NCBI GenBank assembly: GCA_038659295.1
Contig: JASNGC010000001.1
Span: 682,001 to 746,000 of the forward strand
Direction of reading: 5' to 3'
Length of the DNA stretch: 64,000 nucleotides
From: Enterocytospora artemiae
Taxonomy: Eukaryota > Microsporidia
Numbering within the stretch: position 1 is the stretch's first letter; every line of letters begins with the position of its first letter. The notes below the pieces were generated by a model. The model did no database searches. It was not told the DNA's origin and worked only from the letters and a program-made list of their open reading frames with translations. Both the position numbers and the translations under genes were made by a program. Below are positions 29,722-39,607 of the stretch, in pieces.

Positions 29722-30033
29722 AAGGAGTTTTCAGAGTAAAAAATGGAGGAAGAAATTATACAGATTTAGTTAAAAAATAATATGCTAATTCTGTGTTGAT
29801 GTAAGAATCCACTACTATAGAATTAGCATATATTTTTTAATACTATAATTGCTATCGATATTCAGCAAAATGATTTCCATGAAAAACATAACTAAATAAA
29901 ACATTCATTACACTACTTTTATTAATAATTTTGAAAAACTAAACCATTATCATAAAATACAATCAAGATGATTGACACACATCGCATAATTATCAAAGGA
30001 GATATCATCCACTTATAAAAAGAGGCCAAAACT
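29722..30033. other. Intergenic with inverted repeat
   Basis: 312 bp between the MPS1 start and tRNA-Arg. It contains the hairpin-forming inverted repeat at 29770-29840 (separate entry); the rest is AT-rich with nothing recognised. Confidence 0.6.
29770..29840. repeat. Near-perfect 22-bp inverted repeat (hairpin-capable)
   Basis: The left arm 29770-29792 and right arm 29819-29840 are reverse complements over 22 bp with a single 1-nt bulge (A at 29780), separated by a 26-nt loop. The core is TATGCTAATTCT paired with AGAATTAGCATA. It lies 49 bp upstream of the MPS1 ATG. It could be a cruciform, an RNA hairpin, a short palindromic mobile remnant or a binding site; the sequence does not decide. 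Confidence 0.85.
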
Positions 30034-30105
30034 CGTCCGGGGCGGGATTCGAACCCGCAATCTCGACTTTAGGAGAGTCACGCCTTGCCATTAGGCCACT
30101 CGGAC
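30034..30105 (-). tRNA. tRNA-Arg (anticodon CCU)
   Basis: 72-nt cloverleaf on the minus strand. The acceptor GTCCGAG/CCCGGAC has one A-C mismatch, the D arm is GCC/GGC, and the anticodon stem is TGACT/AGTCG with loop CTCCTAA, giving CCT. The T arm is GCGGG/CCCGC with TTCGAAT. It reads AGG codons. No intron. Confidence 0.9.
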
Positions 30106-30317
30106 TGTGCCTCTCACCAACTTTATAACTAACTATAGTAAACCAAATGAAGTAATAAAAACATAGAGTACAAGATATTTTTCAACTGATTCTTATGAAA
30201 TATAAGAATGTTATAGAGTTGAATTAGTGGAAATATTGAGGAATCCTTTTAACCATTTAAATAAAAATTGAATATAAGAATATAAATTCAAACAATTATT
30301 ATTGTAATATCAATTTA

Positions 30318-31886
30318 TTAAATCAACCCCCATAAGACAGCTCTTTGCATCTTTAATCTTGGAATATATTCCCTTAAATTCTTTTGATCCAAACGATCAA
30401 TCTTATCGGATAGAATTCGCAACAAGCTCCTAAAATTCTTATTGGAGCTGCTGAGATCATTTTTATACTCACTTACATTGTGTTGGCTAACATCACTATC
30501 ATCTGCATCCAAGACTGTTTCATGATCTTTTCGACATTTTTTTGGATTTAGTATTTCTTCTTTTAGTTTGTCTATCCTATCTCTTATATTCTTTTCTTTT
30601 GATTTTAATTTTTCAATTCTTCCAATTGTTTCTGCTCTCAAATTTTTCACCAAGCTTGCCTTATCTTTAATTTCCTCATATATTTCACTTATCCCATCCT
30701 TAATTCCTTCAGCCCTTTTAATTTCTACAATAAGCTGCGTATAAGAACGTTGGATACCTTTAGAATTAGTTTTCATTATCCAATCTGGGATTTCTACAAA
30801 ATAAGTTTTATTCAAGATATTGAATAATTTTGAAGACGGTACAATCCCCTTGAAATTACCATCATAATAGTTGCTTTGACGATTCAAGATGTCTTCCTTT
30901 ATAAAAAATAACTTGTTAACCGATAAATATCGATCTTTTTCGCAGTTGAATATTCCTTCATTTAAAATAACAAATGGGCCATCTCTAATGTCCACGAGAT
31001 ATTCCGAATTTCCTACAAAATGGTTGAATACCTTTGGATTTTTAATATTTAGAGAAAATTCCCTTATAAGAAACCTTCCATCTACGAATAGAATACCATC
31101 AAGCAAAGGCTCTGAGCTCATCAATTCTTGGGAACTTAACTTGAAAGTTCTATCATTTAATCTGCAGTTCATGAGCTTATATTTAATAAATTCATTTTGT
31201 TTCAAAATACAAAGATATTCACCATGGACATCTCTCAAATAGGCAATGTCCTTTATGTCGGCATCCTTGTGTATTTCAACGCACTTTCCAACGAATCTGC
31301 AGAATATATTTTTAATTTTATAAATTGAACAGATATCATCGGAATTGACTAAAATATATGTGAAATCCGATGAGTTAGTAACACTTAAGAACCAATTATT
31401 ACCTGATAGAAAATTACCCATATTATTGGCATTTACAACCTGACTTACTTTTCCGTCAAATATCTCTATTGATGTTCTACTAACAAAAGTTAATCCAAAT
31501 TCATCTTTAATAATTTTGTTTGGAACATTCTGCAAAATAATGGTTTTCATCCAAGAAAGTTGCTTTGTATAAAGCGTTAAAACATCCTCATTTATGACTA
31601 TTAAGTTACCATCAATATAGAATACACTATCGGCACATATTTTACAGGAGTGTACAGTATAATCATTATAAATGGCACCACTATCTTTAATACTGCTATT
31701 ATTGGAAGAGCACATTGCTATATTTGGCATATCTTCATTGGAAATATCATATTCATCTTTTCTATAACCATTTATATCACATTTGTATAGTATACTTTGA
31801 TCTATAAAATAAATCGCATCTTCAGTAATAGCAGTCTTTTGGACATCTGGAATGGAATGTGTTTTAAAAAAAATACTGTATTTCAT
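30318..31886 (-). CDS. Nup82/Nup88-like nucleoporin (tentative)
   Basis: A 522-aa protein. The first 350 residues are beta-rich with repeated short strands and no clear WD motif, consistent with a divergent propeller. From about residue 385 a long coiled coil follows (KDKASLVKNLRAETIGRIEKLKSKEKNIRDRIDKLKEEI), then an acidic gap and a terminal helix (SLLRILSDKIDRLDQKNLREYIPRLKMQRAVLWGLI). A propeller followed by a coiled coil is the plan of Nup82/Nup88 at the cytoplasmic face of the pore, but no diagnostic motif is seen, so the name is an inference. The open frame extends 41 codons upstream to a TTG. I chose ATG 31886-31884, after CCC with a 4-nt spacer. Confidence 0.45.
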   Translation of the reverse strand: MKYSIFFKTHSIPDVQKTAITEDAIYFIDQSILYKCDINGYRKDEYDISNEDMPNIAMCSSNNSSIKDSGAIYNDYTVHSCKICADSVFYIDGNLIVINEDVLTLYTKQLSWMKTIILQNVPNKIIKDEFGLTFVSRTSIEIFDGKVSQVVNANNMGNFLSGNNWFLSVTNSSDFTYILVNSDDICSIYKIKNIFCRFVGKCVEIHKDADIKDIAYLRDVHGEYLCILKQNEFIKYKLMNCRLNDRTFKLSSQELMSSEPLLDGILFVDGRFLIREFSLNIKNPKVFNHFVGNSEYLVDIRDGPFVILNEGIFNCEKDRYLSVNKLFFIKEDILNRQSNYYDGNFKGIVPSSKLFNILNKTYFVEIPDWIMKTNSKGIQRSYTQLIVEIKRAEGIKDGISEIYEEIKDKASLVKNLRAETIGRIEKLKSKEKNIRDRIDKLKEEILNPKKCRKDHETVLDADDSDVSQHNVSEYKNDLSSSNKNFRSLLRILSDKIDRLDQKNLREYIPRLKMQRAVLWGLI

Positions 31887-32049
31887 GAGAGGGCAAAAAA
31901 TAATAAAAGAAGTTTCAAAGATAGCGTAGGATAGTTCTTCGGAGAAATATTTCGTAGCAACCTGTACAAAAAATCCTGGCTTGATAATTACACATTCTAA
32001 ACAGTTCAATTAGAAAATAATTACAACATTTAATCACACTCCATACTTC

Positions 32050-32724
32050 TCATTCTAGGGTTATTTCTCTTCCCAAACGCATCGAATTCACAATTATCTC
32101 CTTTATCTCGTTAAATTCCCATCTAGTCAAGTTGTTAATGAACAATGCTTTACCATCTAACATCTGTAAACCTTTATATACCTTATTTTTTCTGATTTGT
32201 TTTAATTGATTTAACAGGGAAGAAATACTTACGGCATTCGCAAAACAGAAAGTAGACTTCTTAGAATACTCATCTGACTTGGAGTTCTGTATATTGTTGT
32301 TATTAATATCTTCTAAACCATTATTTGAATCACTGATGGTTCTTTCTTTATTTTCAGCACTGTTGTAAATAGATATATTTCCTAGCTTTAGTATTTCGGC
32401 AGTTTCAAAAAAATATTCTGGCAATTCAACAAACTCACCTTCCTTTCTATATTCAGCATCAATCAACTGTGGGAGTTTATAATAAATATCAGGAATAAGT
32501 ATTTTGCAAGAGTTTGTAGACTCTAAATGTAAAGCCAAATATAATGGAATTTGAGAAATACGTAGAGGACGAAGGCCAGAGAAGATATATGGCAGAGGAT
32601 TATCTACAGAAGCAGAAGTTAGGCTTCCACTCATTTTTCTCATCTCTATTGGTGGGAGTGTTGTAAGTCCTTCAACTTCTATAATTTGTTCCAGAGAAAG
32701 ATTTATTAATTCCTCAGGAGTCAT
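32050..32724 (-). CDS. PSF2: GINS complex subunit Psf2
   Basis: A 224-aa protein, near the family size of about 200. It is part of the CMG replicative helicase with Cdc45 and MCM2-7. Diagnostic stretches are IPLYLALHLESTNSCKILIPDIYY (family: PLWLA..LKKR..C.I..P.W), then LIDAEYRKEGEFVELPEYFFETAEILKL (family: E...P..F..LP.HY.EI...L), and IRKNKVYKGLQMLDGKALFINNLTRWEFNEI near the C-terminus. An Asn/Ser-rich insertion occupies about residues 120-150. The start ATG follows CCC with a 6-nt spacer, and the next upstream gene diverges from it. Confidence 0.85.
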   Translation of the reverse strand: MTPEELINLSLEQIIEVEGLTTLPPIEMRKMSGSLTSASVDNPLPYIFSGLRPLRISQIPLYLALHLESTNSCKILIPDIYYKLPQLIDAEYRKEGEFVELPEYFFETAEILKLGNISIYNSAENKERTISDSNNGLEDINNNNIQNSKSDEYSKKSTFCFANAVSISSLLNQLKQIRKNKVYKGLQMLDGKALFINNLTRWEFNEIKEIIVNSMRLGREITLE

Positions 32725-33201
32725 TAGGATGGGTTAAAGGAATATCAGTGGGATAAATAAGATAGCTACAATATATGTCTCAATAAAGATAAATATTGTA
32801 TATACCACTCTTACTTGTAAAAATTTTAAAATATGTATTTTTATAGATGGATGAAATGGATCTGTTTAAAATAGAAATTATAAGCTGAATGAATTTTGGC
32901 ATAAAATGACATGGTATATTTCGGCTTTATTTGGTGTTTAATGAATACTAAGGTGATAAGTCCCACAATACATGAATTATACGCTAGGACCTATTGCTTT
33001 TGCAAGGTATTTAGTGAAATCCTTAATAACCTAATAAAATACAACAGGATTGTATGGTGTATTCCAAAATTAAAAAATATCCATTCATATTTCTTTACTA
33101 TTTGTGTTTCTATTCTAGTCTGGTTGTAAAAAATATATTGCTTTTATAATCCCCTTCATTTTGTAATTTTTCCTATATTATTTTATTTATTTTTCAGACC
33201 C
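32725..33201. other. Intergenic (divergent promoters), nothing else recognised
   Basis: 477 bp between the divergent PSF2 and RPN2 starts. A 72-codon plus-strand frame at 32911-33129 has no CCC signal and no recognisable product. A 20-codon ORF after CCC near 32960 is probably chance. Confidence 0.55.
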
Positions 33202-35694
33202 ATGCTTTCTTTACATCTGTTGCCAACAATAGAGTATTCTTTGAATAAGGATCACGTAGGAGAGGCGTTGGATATGATTAGAGACCATGTAGAAGAGTTG
33301 ACTGAATACATAGATATTGATAGAGTTCTAGACAGGATGGGTGCGGATAAAATCCTTACGCAGGCACAATGGCTTACATTGAGTAAGATGTGTTTATTAG
33401 CAAGGTATTACTCACAATGTGTATACTGTGCATTGAATGCACCTGATGAACTACTCAATGAATCAGTGGAATTTTATCGATCATCTATATTGTATAAGAT
33501 ATTTTCAGAGCTAAAGAACAATATCAAAAATAACTGCAATAACAATGATAGTCTATTGTCTTTTGTCCTGCGGTTTATTTCTAAGGAAAAGCCTTCTTTA
33601 TCGTTAATAGGATATTTAGTTGAGATTGAAGAGTACTCATCAGCATGTAAGATCTTTGAAGAATTGCTGCTTAATAACAATCATAATAATAGCGATGATG
33701 TTATTGGGTTACTTAGTATCGTTTCTAATTCACCTGTTTATAAGCAATTTTTGAAAATAGTGTCCAAAAGCAATATTATTTATACCCTTTCTATTAGTAG
33801 CATTGATTTACTTTATCTAATATTGGATAATATGGATGCAGGAGAACAAATCGAATATATAAAAACGTTAGAATACCCTCAAAATGCTTATGGGTCTACA
33901 TACATTTACAACACCGGAGATCTAGGCAGTACAGGCATCTATAATGATTTTAGCAGCGATAATGGCATTATTAACTATTGTTTAAATGGGGGTATCAACA
34001 AACCTCTTATTACCTTTATGGCTGGGTCTGTAAATATGAAATTATTAGATTCAATGGCCAAGTATTCTACTAATTTCTATTTATGCAATTCTATATTCCA
34101 TGCTCACACTACCAATGACACTCTTTACAGATCTAACAGTATTAGTACTGCATCTTGGAATATTTTCTTGGAATTAGGTGGTTTGGGTGTAATTCATGGA
34201 TCAAATGGTATAAAGTTACTACGTGAGACATTGCCCACCAGTTTACAAAATGTAACAATAGAGCAATCTGTAGGATTATTTGTGTTAGGGCTGATTGGAA
34301 GTAACTGTAGAATGTATGGAGAGAAGGAAGCAGAATATAGGGAATATATTACAAGCCTGTTGAGCATCAACAACGGAGGTATAGATAATACACAACACAA
34401 AACTGGAGATAATGTCACATCCCTCTCATGTTATGCCAATTTTGGTTTGTTTCTGTCTTATTCGTTATTATTTTTCAAATCCTCTACTCTACCTTCATCT
34501 ATTCGAACTCTTTTTTCGGACTACTCTACTTTATCTCAAGAAACTGCGGCATATGCTACGGCTCTAATTTATTACAAGACTGGAAACAAAGAAATTATAG
34601 AGTATTTAGAGCAGCTAAGGGATACTACAGAATTTATCAGGGCTAAAAGAGTGATGAATATGGCAATAGGTTTTATAAGTACACATGACAATGTTAACAG
34701 CCTTGCCAATGTTATAAAAGACGAGGACACCAACAACATTGTCTCATATCTATATCATATTGCCTCATCTTGCTGTGATACTTCTAATTTAAGTATTATT
34801 TCTAACATCCTTACGCTGGTTAGCCATCCAAACGAAGACATTCAAAGGTTAGCTTCAATTGCTGTTTGTTTTGTAGCAGGATACAATAAGAAGATCATAG
34901 AAACTATTATTCTCCCATTGATGAAGAACCATAGTAAGTTTGTAAGAAGTGGTGTAGCAATATGCATTGGATTATTCTATAATGGGAATAGTGAAAAGTG
35001 TAACGAATTCACAGCCAATAGTGGCACCGATACTACTCCTTTGGTTTATCAAATACTAGAAAATGCCATGAATGATTCTGATGACTTAGTAAGGCAGGCA
35101 GGTTTTATCGGAATGGGTATGCAGCTAATTCAGTACAAGGAAGTTGATCAATCTAATAATTCATTTTACAATAGAATTGTATCCATCTTCAATACAACTA
35201 TTTCCAGCAGACATTCTCCCAAGTGCGTTAAAATTGGGGCTTCAATAGGTAGAGCAATCTGTGATATAAGTTGTAAGAAGAGTATTCTAAGTATTAGGAA
35301 TATTCTGGGGAAGAAAGATGATAAAAGAATCGTAGGTTTTTTATTGTTCCTGGATTCGTGGTATTTTAATCCCATGTATCTAATGATTTCATTATTAGTC
35401 ACACCAACACCAATTTATAAATATACAATTAAAAGTGATGCTGAGATTACGGGCAACACTGATGATACTGTGGATCACAATAGTCCACTTGTTCTTCAGG
35501 AAAATACTGGTATTTTTGCTGATTATTCTGAAATTTCCATTTTATTCTCTGAAACAAAGAAAAATAGAAAATTTAAAGACAAATCAACCGCAAATGTGGA
35601 AAATGAGGTTGTAAAGGTAAAAGGTGAGTTGAAATCTGGTGATAAATGGAATTATAGTGAAAGGTGTGGCAGAGGTCCATTTATTTTTGAATAA
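33202..35694 (+). CDS. RPN2: 26S proteasome regulatory subunit Rpn2/PSMD1
   Basis: An 830-aa helical-repeat protein (yeast Rpn2 is 945 aa), the scaffold of the 19S base that holds Rpn13 and the ATPase ring. The N-terminal helices (LPTIEYSLNKDHVGEALDMIRDHVEEL) are followed by an LYRSNSISTASWNIFLELGGLGVIHGS segment, which corresponds to the Rpn2 stretch with WxxF and LGVIHxG that opens the PC-repeat torus. PC-like repeats follow, e.g. NEDIQRLASIAVCFVAGYN and KFVRSGVAICIGLFYNG. A lysine/acid-rich tail near residue 790 precedes the end. The start ATG follows CCC directly. Confidence 0.85.
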   Translation: MLSLHLLPTIEYSLNKDHVGEALDMIRDHVEELTEYIDIDRVLDRMGADKILTQAQWLTLSKMCLLARYYSQCVYCALNAPDELLNESVEFYRSSILYKIFSELKNNIKNNCNNNDSLLSFVLRFISKEKPSLSLIGYLVEIEEYSSACKIFEELLLNNNHNNSDDVIGLLSIVSNSPVYKQFLKIVSKSNIIYTLSISSIDLLYLILDNMDAGEQIEYIKTLEYPQNAYGSTYIYNTGDLGSTGIYNDFSSDNGIINYCLNGGINKPLITFMAGSVNMKLLDSMAKYSTNFYLCNSIFHAHTTNDTLYRSNSISTASWNIFLELGGLGVIHGSNGIKLLRETLPTSLQNVTIEQSVGLFVLGLIGSNCRMYGEKEAEYREYITSLLSINNGGIDNTQHKTGDNVTSLSCYANFGLFLSYSLLFFKSSTLPSSIRTLFSDYSTLSQETAAYATALIYYKTGNKEIIEYLEQLRDTTEFIRAKRVMNMAIGFISTHDNVNSLANVIKDEDTNNIVSYLYHIASSCCDTSNLSIISNILTLVSHPNEDIQRLASIAVCFVAGYNKKIIETIILPLMKNHSKFVRSGVAICIGLFYNGNSEKCNEFTANSGTDTTPLVYQILENAMNDSDDLVRQAGFIGMGMQLIQYKEVDQSNNSFYNRIVSIFNTTISSRHSPKCVKIGASIGRAICDISCKKSILSIRNILGKKDDKRIVGFLLFLDSWYFNPMYLMISLLVTPTPIYKYTIKSDAEITGNTDDTVDHNSPLVLQENTGIFADYSEISILFSETKKNRKFKDKSTANVENEVVKVKGELKSGDKWNYSERCGRGPFIFE

Positions 35695-36023
35695 ATAAGA
35701 ATAACGCTAGTGCTTATGTAATCTGTGTCAAATATGTTTTATATAATGAGTATTATTGGCTTATATTTGCCATATATTGATTGTTATATAATAATCATTT
35801 TTTATTCAACATAATCTTTTCATCTAACCTGTGATATAATGCTCCCAAGCAAATACCATTTTTCAAGCCATAATAGTTGCTGAACGTATTTATTATATAC
35901 CTAAGGTTTTAATCTGTATACAAAAAAACTTGATCTTTCTTATCCCTTCTAACAAACTTAAATGTTAAAAAACATTCTCTAAAAACTCAAAATGGAAATG
36001 CATTAGTTATTTATTTTCTTTGT
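35695..36023. other. Intergenic (convergent 3' ends), nothing recognised
   Basis: 329 bp between the convergent RPN2 and NUP98 genes. No ORF, RNA or repeat was recognised. Confidence 0.6.
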
Positions 36024-38399
36024 TTAGAAATGCTTCACTGAATACACATACATTCCTGTTTCCCTATCATAATCTATAAATTGTTTCTTTTTGTCATTTT
36101 TCAGGTTAAATAGAAATCTTTCATATAGTCCCTTTAACGGCCAAGAATCAAAATCACGCTTCAAAGAGCTTGAGGATAATGAACTGCTTTGGTAATTTCC
36201 GCCTACCAATCCATCCGATTTGAGGGAAGGTGGAAATATCTTTTCTACGTATACCTTCGCGGGTTTATTCAAGCCAGATCCAGGAAGATCGCTCATTATA
36301 AAATCTGGTTTAGTAAACTGTATTGAACTAAGTTTGGTGTTTTCATCAACCTCCACCGGATCCAGGTATTCAATTCTACCAATCCCTTCAAGCCCAATCA
36401 CCAAGTTATTTATTGTTGCAGGCCTCTTAGGCAACTCTGGAATTGTATAAATTCTTTCAGAAGAATGAGGTTTTGGAGAACGAATAGTCACATCTAACAA
36501 GACATCTTCTTTGATTTCCTTCTTAAATAATGGCTCTGGAATATTAATCTTCTTAGTAATCTTATACGGAATATATTCTTCAAATTTGACATCTTTGATT
36601 AAATAAGGGTCATTCAAATCAACAGCCCGTATGGAAGAATTAAGTGTACTGTAGCCGGATTGACTTGAGGGGAAAATAGGCTTTTCCATCAATGAGCTTT
36701 GATTGCATGCTGTAGGATAATTTTGAGAAGAGATAGTATTGCTATTGTTAAATGGATTAAGTATTGAACTTTGATTAAGAGTAGAATTATTTACTGCACT
36801 AAATGGATTGGATAGGCCACTTTGAACTAATGTATTTCCAAATGGATTGGTTGAAAGAGAAGATTGATTTTTTGTAGAGTCAGGCAAAGGGTTGGATGGC
36901 TGGATATTAGACTGAGGAAATATAGGAAGGTTGCTTGTTGGAGATGTGGTATTGGAGCCATTTATTTGTGTAAATGGCTGATTGAATTGACTTGAGTTGG
37001 TTTGTTGTCCAAAGTTATCTGGAGTAGAAGACTGCCCAAATCCAGCCAACAAAGAAGACTGACCACTTGTTCCATTCGCGGATGTGCCTGACTGAGAAAA
37101 TGGGTTGTTTTGTTGTCCAAATCCACTCAATGAAGACATATTGCTCTGGAAAGATGGGTTTGTAATGGTAGAGCTATTCATAGGAGGCTGGGTAGTTTGT
37201 TGATTAAACGGAGCCCCTAAAGGCCTATTTATATTTGATTGACCAAATAGACCTTGGGGTGCTGTAGAATTACCGATAGCTTGTTGAGTTCCAGACTGAT
37301 TGTTTGTAGAGTTTTGACTGCCTAAATTACTTCCGAATCCTCCACCTCCAGATAACAGACCGTTAGAATTCGAACCAAATCCACTTATGGTTGAATTAGA
37401 AGGGTTAGAGTAATTACTTCCAAACGAAGAAGAAGCTGGAGGTTGAGCTCCAAATCCAGATTGCAAGGTGGAGGAAGATGTTATATTACTTGTAATGCCC
37501 TTTGATGGCTTTCTATCAATAGAATAATCTTCTGCTCTGATCTCCTCAACAGATTTTCCTTTATATGTAATCATACCAGTAATATCCATTATATCAACAT
37601 TAATTCCATCATCTTTCAATCTTGTAGGGCAATAGGTAGCAATCTTACTACCCTTAGTAGCACTATTTAAATTTATGGTGGATCCTAAATTATTTAAAGT
37701 GGAAGGTTTATTAAAAGATCCAAATAAATTAGATGATGTTGAGAAATTTGATCCTAGTGTGTTTGTTGACCCGAACCCACTTGAAGATTGGAATGGAGAT
37801 GGTGTACTAGTTCCAAAAGGTTGTTGATGTGCCAATGAATTAGTGGGATTCGAAAATCCTGAATTAGATATTGAACCAAATCCTGAAGTCGTGCCAAAAC
37901 CAGAAGGTTTGTTAATACTAGATGTAGTGCCAAAAAGAGATGGATTTTGACCAAATGGAGGAGATGTGTTTGACGAATTGAATACCGAATTATTGGAAAA
38001 TGAATTAAACCCAGTAGAATTAGGAACTCCAAAACCTTTAGAAGCTGGTGTATTGGAGGAAAATAAAGCTGGTGAATTTACAGATGTACCAAATATAGAT
38101 GACGCTCCAGAAGTACTTTGTCCAAATGGACTGCTATTTTGGGTAAACGAGTTAGTATTGCTATTTTGTTCAAACGCATTGGGATTGGTATTTTGAGAAC
38201 CAAAGTTATTGCCGCTTCCAAATGTATTAATTGGACTAGTTGTAGGACTATTAAACGAAAATGCACTTGATTGTTGGTTATTTGAAGAAAATGGAGATGA
38301 CGCTACTTGACTTCCAAAGCTGTTATTTACTGGAACAATCCATCCTTTATTCTTTTCGTCTTGATTTTTATTTGTTGAAAAGTTGCTTCCATTGAACAT
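36024..38399 (-). CDS. NUP98: FG-nucleoporin Nup98 (with GLEBS and autoproteolytic-type domain)
   Basis: A 791-aa phenylalanine-glycine nucleoporin. FG and GFG repeats, rich in Ser/Asn/Gln, fill most of residues 1-560. They are interrupted near 253-293 by a GLEBS-like motif (VDIMDITGMITYKGKSVEEIRAEDY), which binds Gle2/Rae1. The C-terminal domain (about 640-791) includes RIYTIPELPKRPATI, LVIGLEGIGRIEYLDPVEV, GLNKPAKVYVEKIFPP and the terminal ETGMYVYSVKHF. The family's autocleavage site is HF|S, and this protein stops exactly after HF, so the Nup96 half is not fused. The start is ATG 38399 (first ATG; no full CCC, but CCT is present). Confidence 0.9.
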   Translation of the reverse strand: MFNGSNFSTNKNQDEKNKGWIVPVNNSFGSQVASSPFSSNNQQSSAFSFNSPTTSPINTFGSGNNFGSQNTNPNAFEQNSNTNSFTQNSSPFGQSTSGASSIFGTSVNSPALFSSNTPASKGFGVPNSTGFNSFSNNSVFNSSNTSPPFGQNPSLFGTTSSINKPSGFGTTSGFGSISNSGFSNPTNSLAHQQPFGTSTPSPFQSSSGFGSTNTLGSNFSTSSNLFGSFNKPSTLNNLGSTINLNSATKGSKIATYCPTRLKDDGINVDIMDITGMITYKGKSVEEIRAEDYSIDRKPSKGITSNITSSSTLQSGFGAQPPASSSFGSNYSNPSNSTISGFGSNSNGLLSGGGGFGSNLGSQNSTNNQSGTQQAIGNSTAPQGLFGQSNINRPLGAPFNQQTTQPPMNSSTITNPSFQSNMSSLSGFGQQNNPFSQSGTSANGTSGQSSLLAGFGQSSTPDNFGQQTNSSQFNQPFTQINGSNTTSPTSNLPIFPQSNIQPSNPLPDSTKNQSSLSTNPFGNTLVQSGLSNPFSAVNNSTLNQSSILNPFNNSNTISSQNYPTACNQSSLMEKPIFPSSQSGYSTLNSSIRAVDLNDPYLIKDVKFEEYIPYKITKKINIPEPLFKKEIKEDVLLDVTIRSPKPHSSERIYTIPELPKRPATINNLVIGLEGIGRIEYLDPVEVDENTKLSSIQFTKPDFIMSDLPGSGLNKPAKVYVEKIFPPSLKSDGLVGGNYQSSSLSSSSLKRDFDSWPLKGLYERFLFNLKNDKKKQFIDYDRETGMYVYSVKHF

Positions 38400-38839
38400 A
38401 TAAGGATGCAAAAAAGAAGGAGAAATTTATCAATTGAAAAAAATTAAAAATTAGTAAGGAAATAAAAAAGTTATAAGCTGTTTAATAGACTCTGAGAGGT
38501 GTAGAAAAATTAATCACCATGGTAAATTATTTGAATTGTAACGTAAGATCCTTTGCTAGCCATTTTCAGATATGAAAATACAACCATCAAAAGCAAACGT
38601 TGTTGTTTGTTTAAATTTCTAACTAATGGGTTTAATAATTTGTATTTATATAAATTCATCAAAGTGTTATAATATATCAAAGGATTTGTAAATATAGCAA
38701 GCAAAAGTCTAATGGCCAGTTTAGACAATGCAGAGGTGGCGATTGGATTGTTTTTTCCAACAAATTAGGTACCGGCATGTTAAAATTGTCGTTTACTTTT
38801 TATTTATTAAATCTACAAAATTATGATTGAAATAGAGGT
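38400..38839. other. Intergenic, nothing recognised
   Basis: 440 bp between NUP98 and TFIIA-gamma on the minus strand. A 72-codon minus-strand frame (38510-38728) opens at TTG without a CCC signal and is probably chance. Confidence 0.55.
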
Positions 38840-39235
38840 CTATTTACGAGAATTCTTTTTTCTTCTTCCTCCTCCATCAGAATTAGTTTCTGCATCGCAA
38901 GCAACTATTTTTAGGTGTTCAATCTTATAATATTTGTTATTCAAACTCATAACAAAGTCTCTACAGAGAAACTTCCACACACCATCGACAAAATTATAAC
39001 TTAAAATTTTCCCTTTGAAATTCATACTGTTATTTACCGCCTCAAACGCAACTGGAATTGCCTCATCGAATTTTTGCAAAATGAATTGTGCTTGTTCAGG
39101 CGTAATTGCATTACTTTTTACCTTTTCGTCCACTGTTTCTACTAAACTTCTTCCAATGAGACTTGTTCTATAAAATTCGTAAACCATAAAAGGGTAAACA
39201 ATAAGATGAAAATCAAAAAGGCTAGGGATAGCCAT
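38840..39235 (-). CDS. TOA2: Transcription factor IIA small (gamma) subunit
   Basis: A 131-aa protein, close to the family's 110-125. It stabilises TBP on TATA promoters. Clear landmarks are VYEFYRTSLIGRSLVETVDEKV (family: YxLYRxTxLGxxLxExLDE), ITPEQAQFILQKFDEAI, FKGKILSYNFVDGVWKFLCRDF and HLKIVACDA, the C-terminal KIVACD strand. A basic tail follows the fold (GGGRRKKNSRK), which the family usually lacks and which could serve as a nuclear signal. The frame opens five codons earlier at a TTG. I chose ATG 39235-39233 as the first Met; no CCC precedes it. Confidence 0.95.
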   Translation of the reverse strand: MAIPSLFDFHLIVYPFMVYEFYRTSLIGRSLVETVDEKVKSNAITPEQAQFILQKFDEAIPVAFEAVNNSMNFKGKILSYNFVDGVWKFLCRDFVMSLNNKYYKIEHLKIVACDAETNSDGGGRRKKNSRK

Positions 39236-39607
39236 TTTTAGATTTATCAAGTTAAATACGAATCAAAATTTATAAAATGAACTGTTAAAATATAATTATT
39301 AGTAACTGGAATAAGGTTGGGTATAGTAATCCAAATAATTTGTCTTTATAATTATCATAAATATCTTAAGAAAAAACAAAATAGATATTGGAGGTTTTCC
39401 TTCCTTATCTGTACTTTTTAAATTGTTTATTAATGCGCTACAGTTATTATCAGATAACCAACCAATTTTTATATTCATTATTCCAATTAAAATAACAACC
39501 TTACAATTAATAAATAATTCACGAGAATCTCTTATTTAAATGATGCAGAATTACAATAAACCATACAATTCAACGAATACATTGGGTTTTTATCTTACTT
39601 TTGCAAT
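39236..39607. other. Intergenic, nothing recognised
   Basis: 372 bp between the TFIIA-gamma and glutathione peroxidase genes. A 16-codon ORF after CCC near 39583 on the minus strand is too short to credit. Confidence 0.6.

Noticed and set aside
32911..33129. 72-codon plus-strand ORF before RPN2
   Set aside because: No CCC signal and no recognisable product; likely chance in AT-rich DNA.
38510..38728. 72-codon minus-strand ORF
   Set aside because: Opens at TTG, no CCC signal, no family; probably chance.
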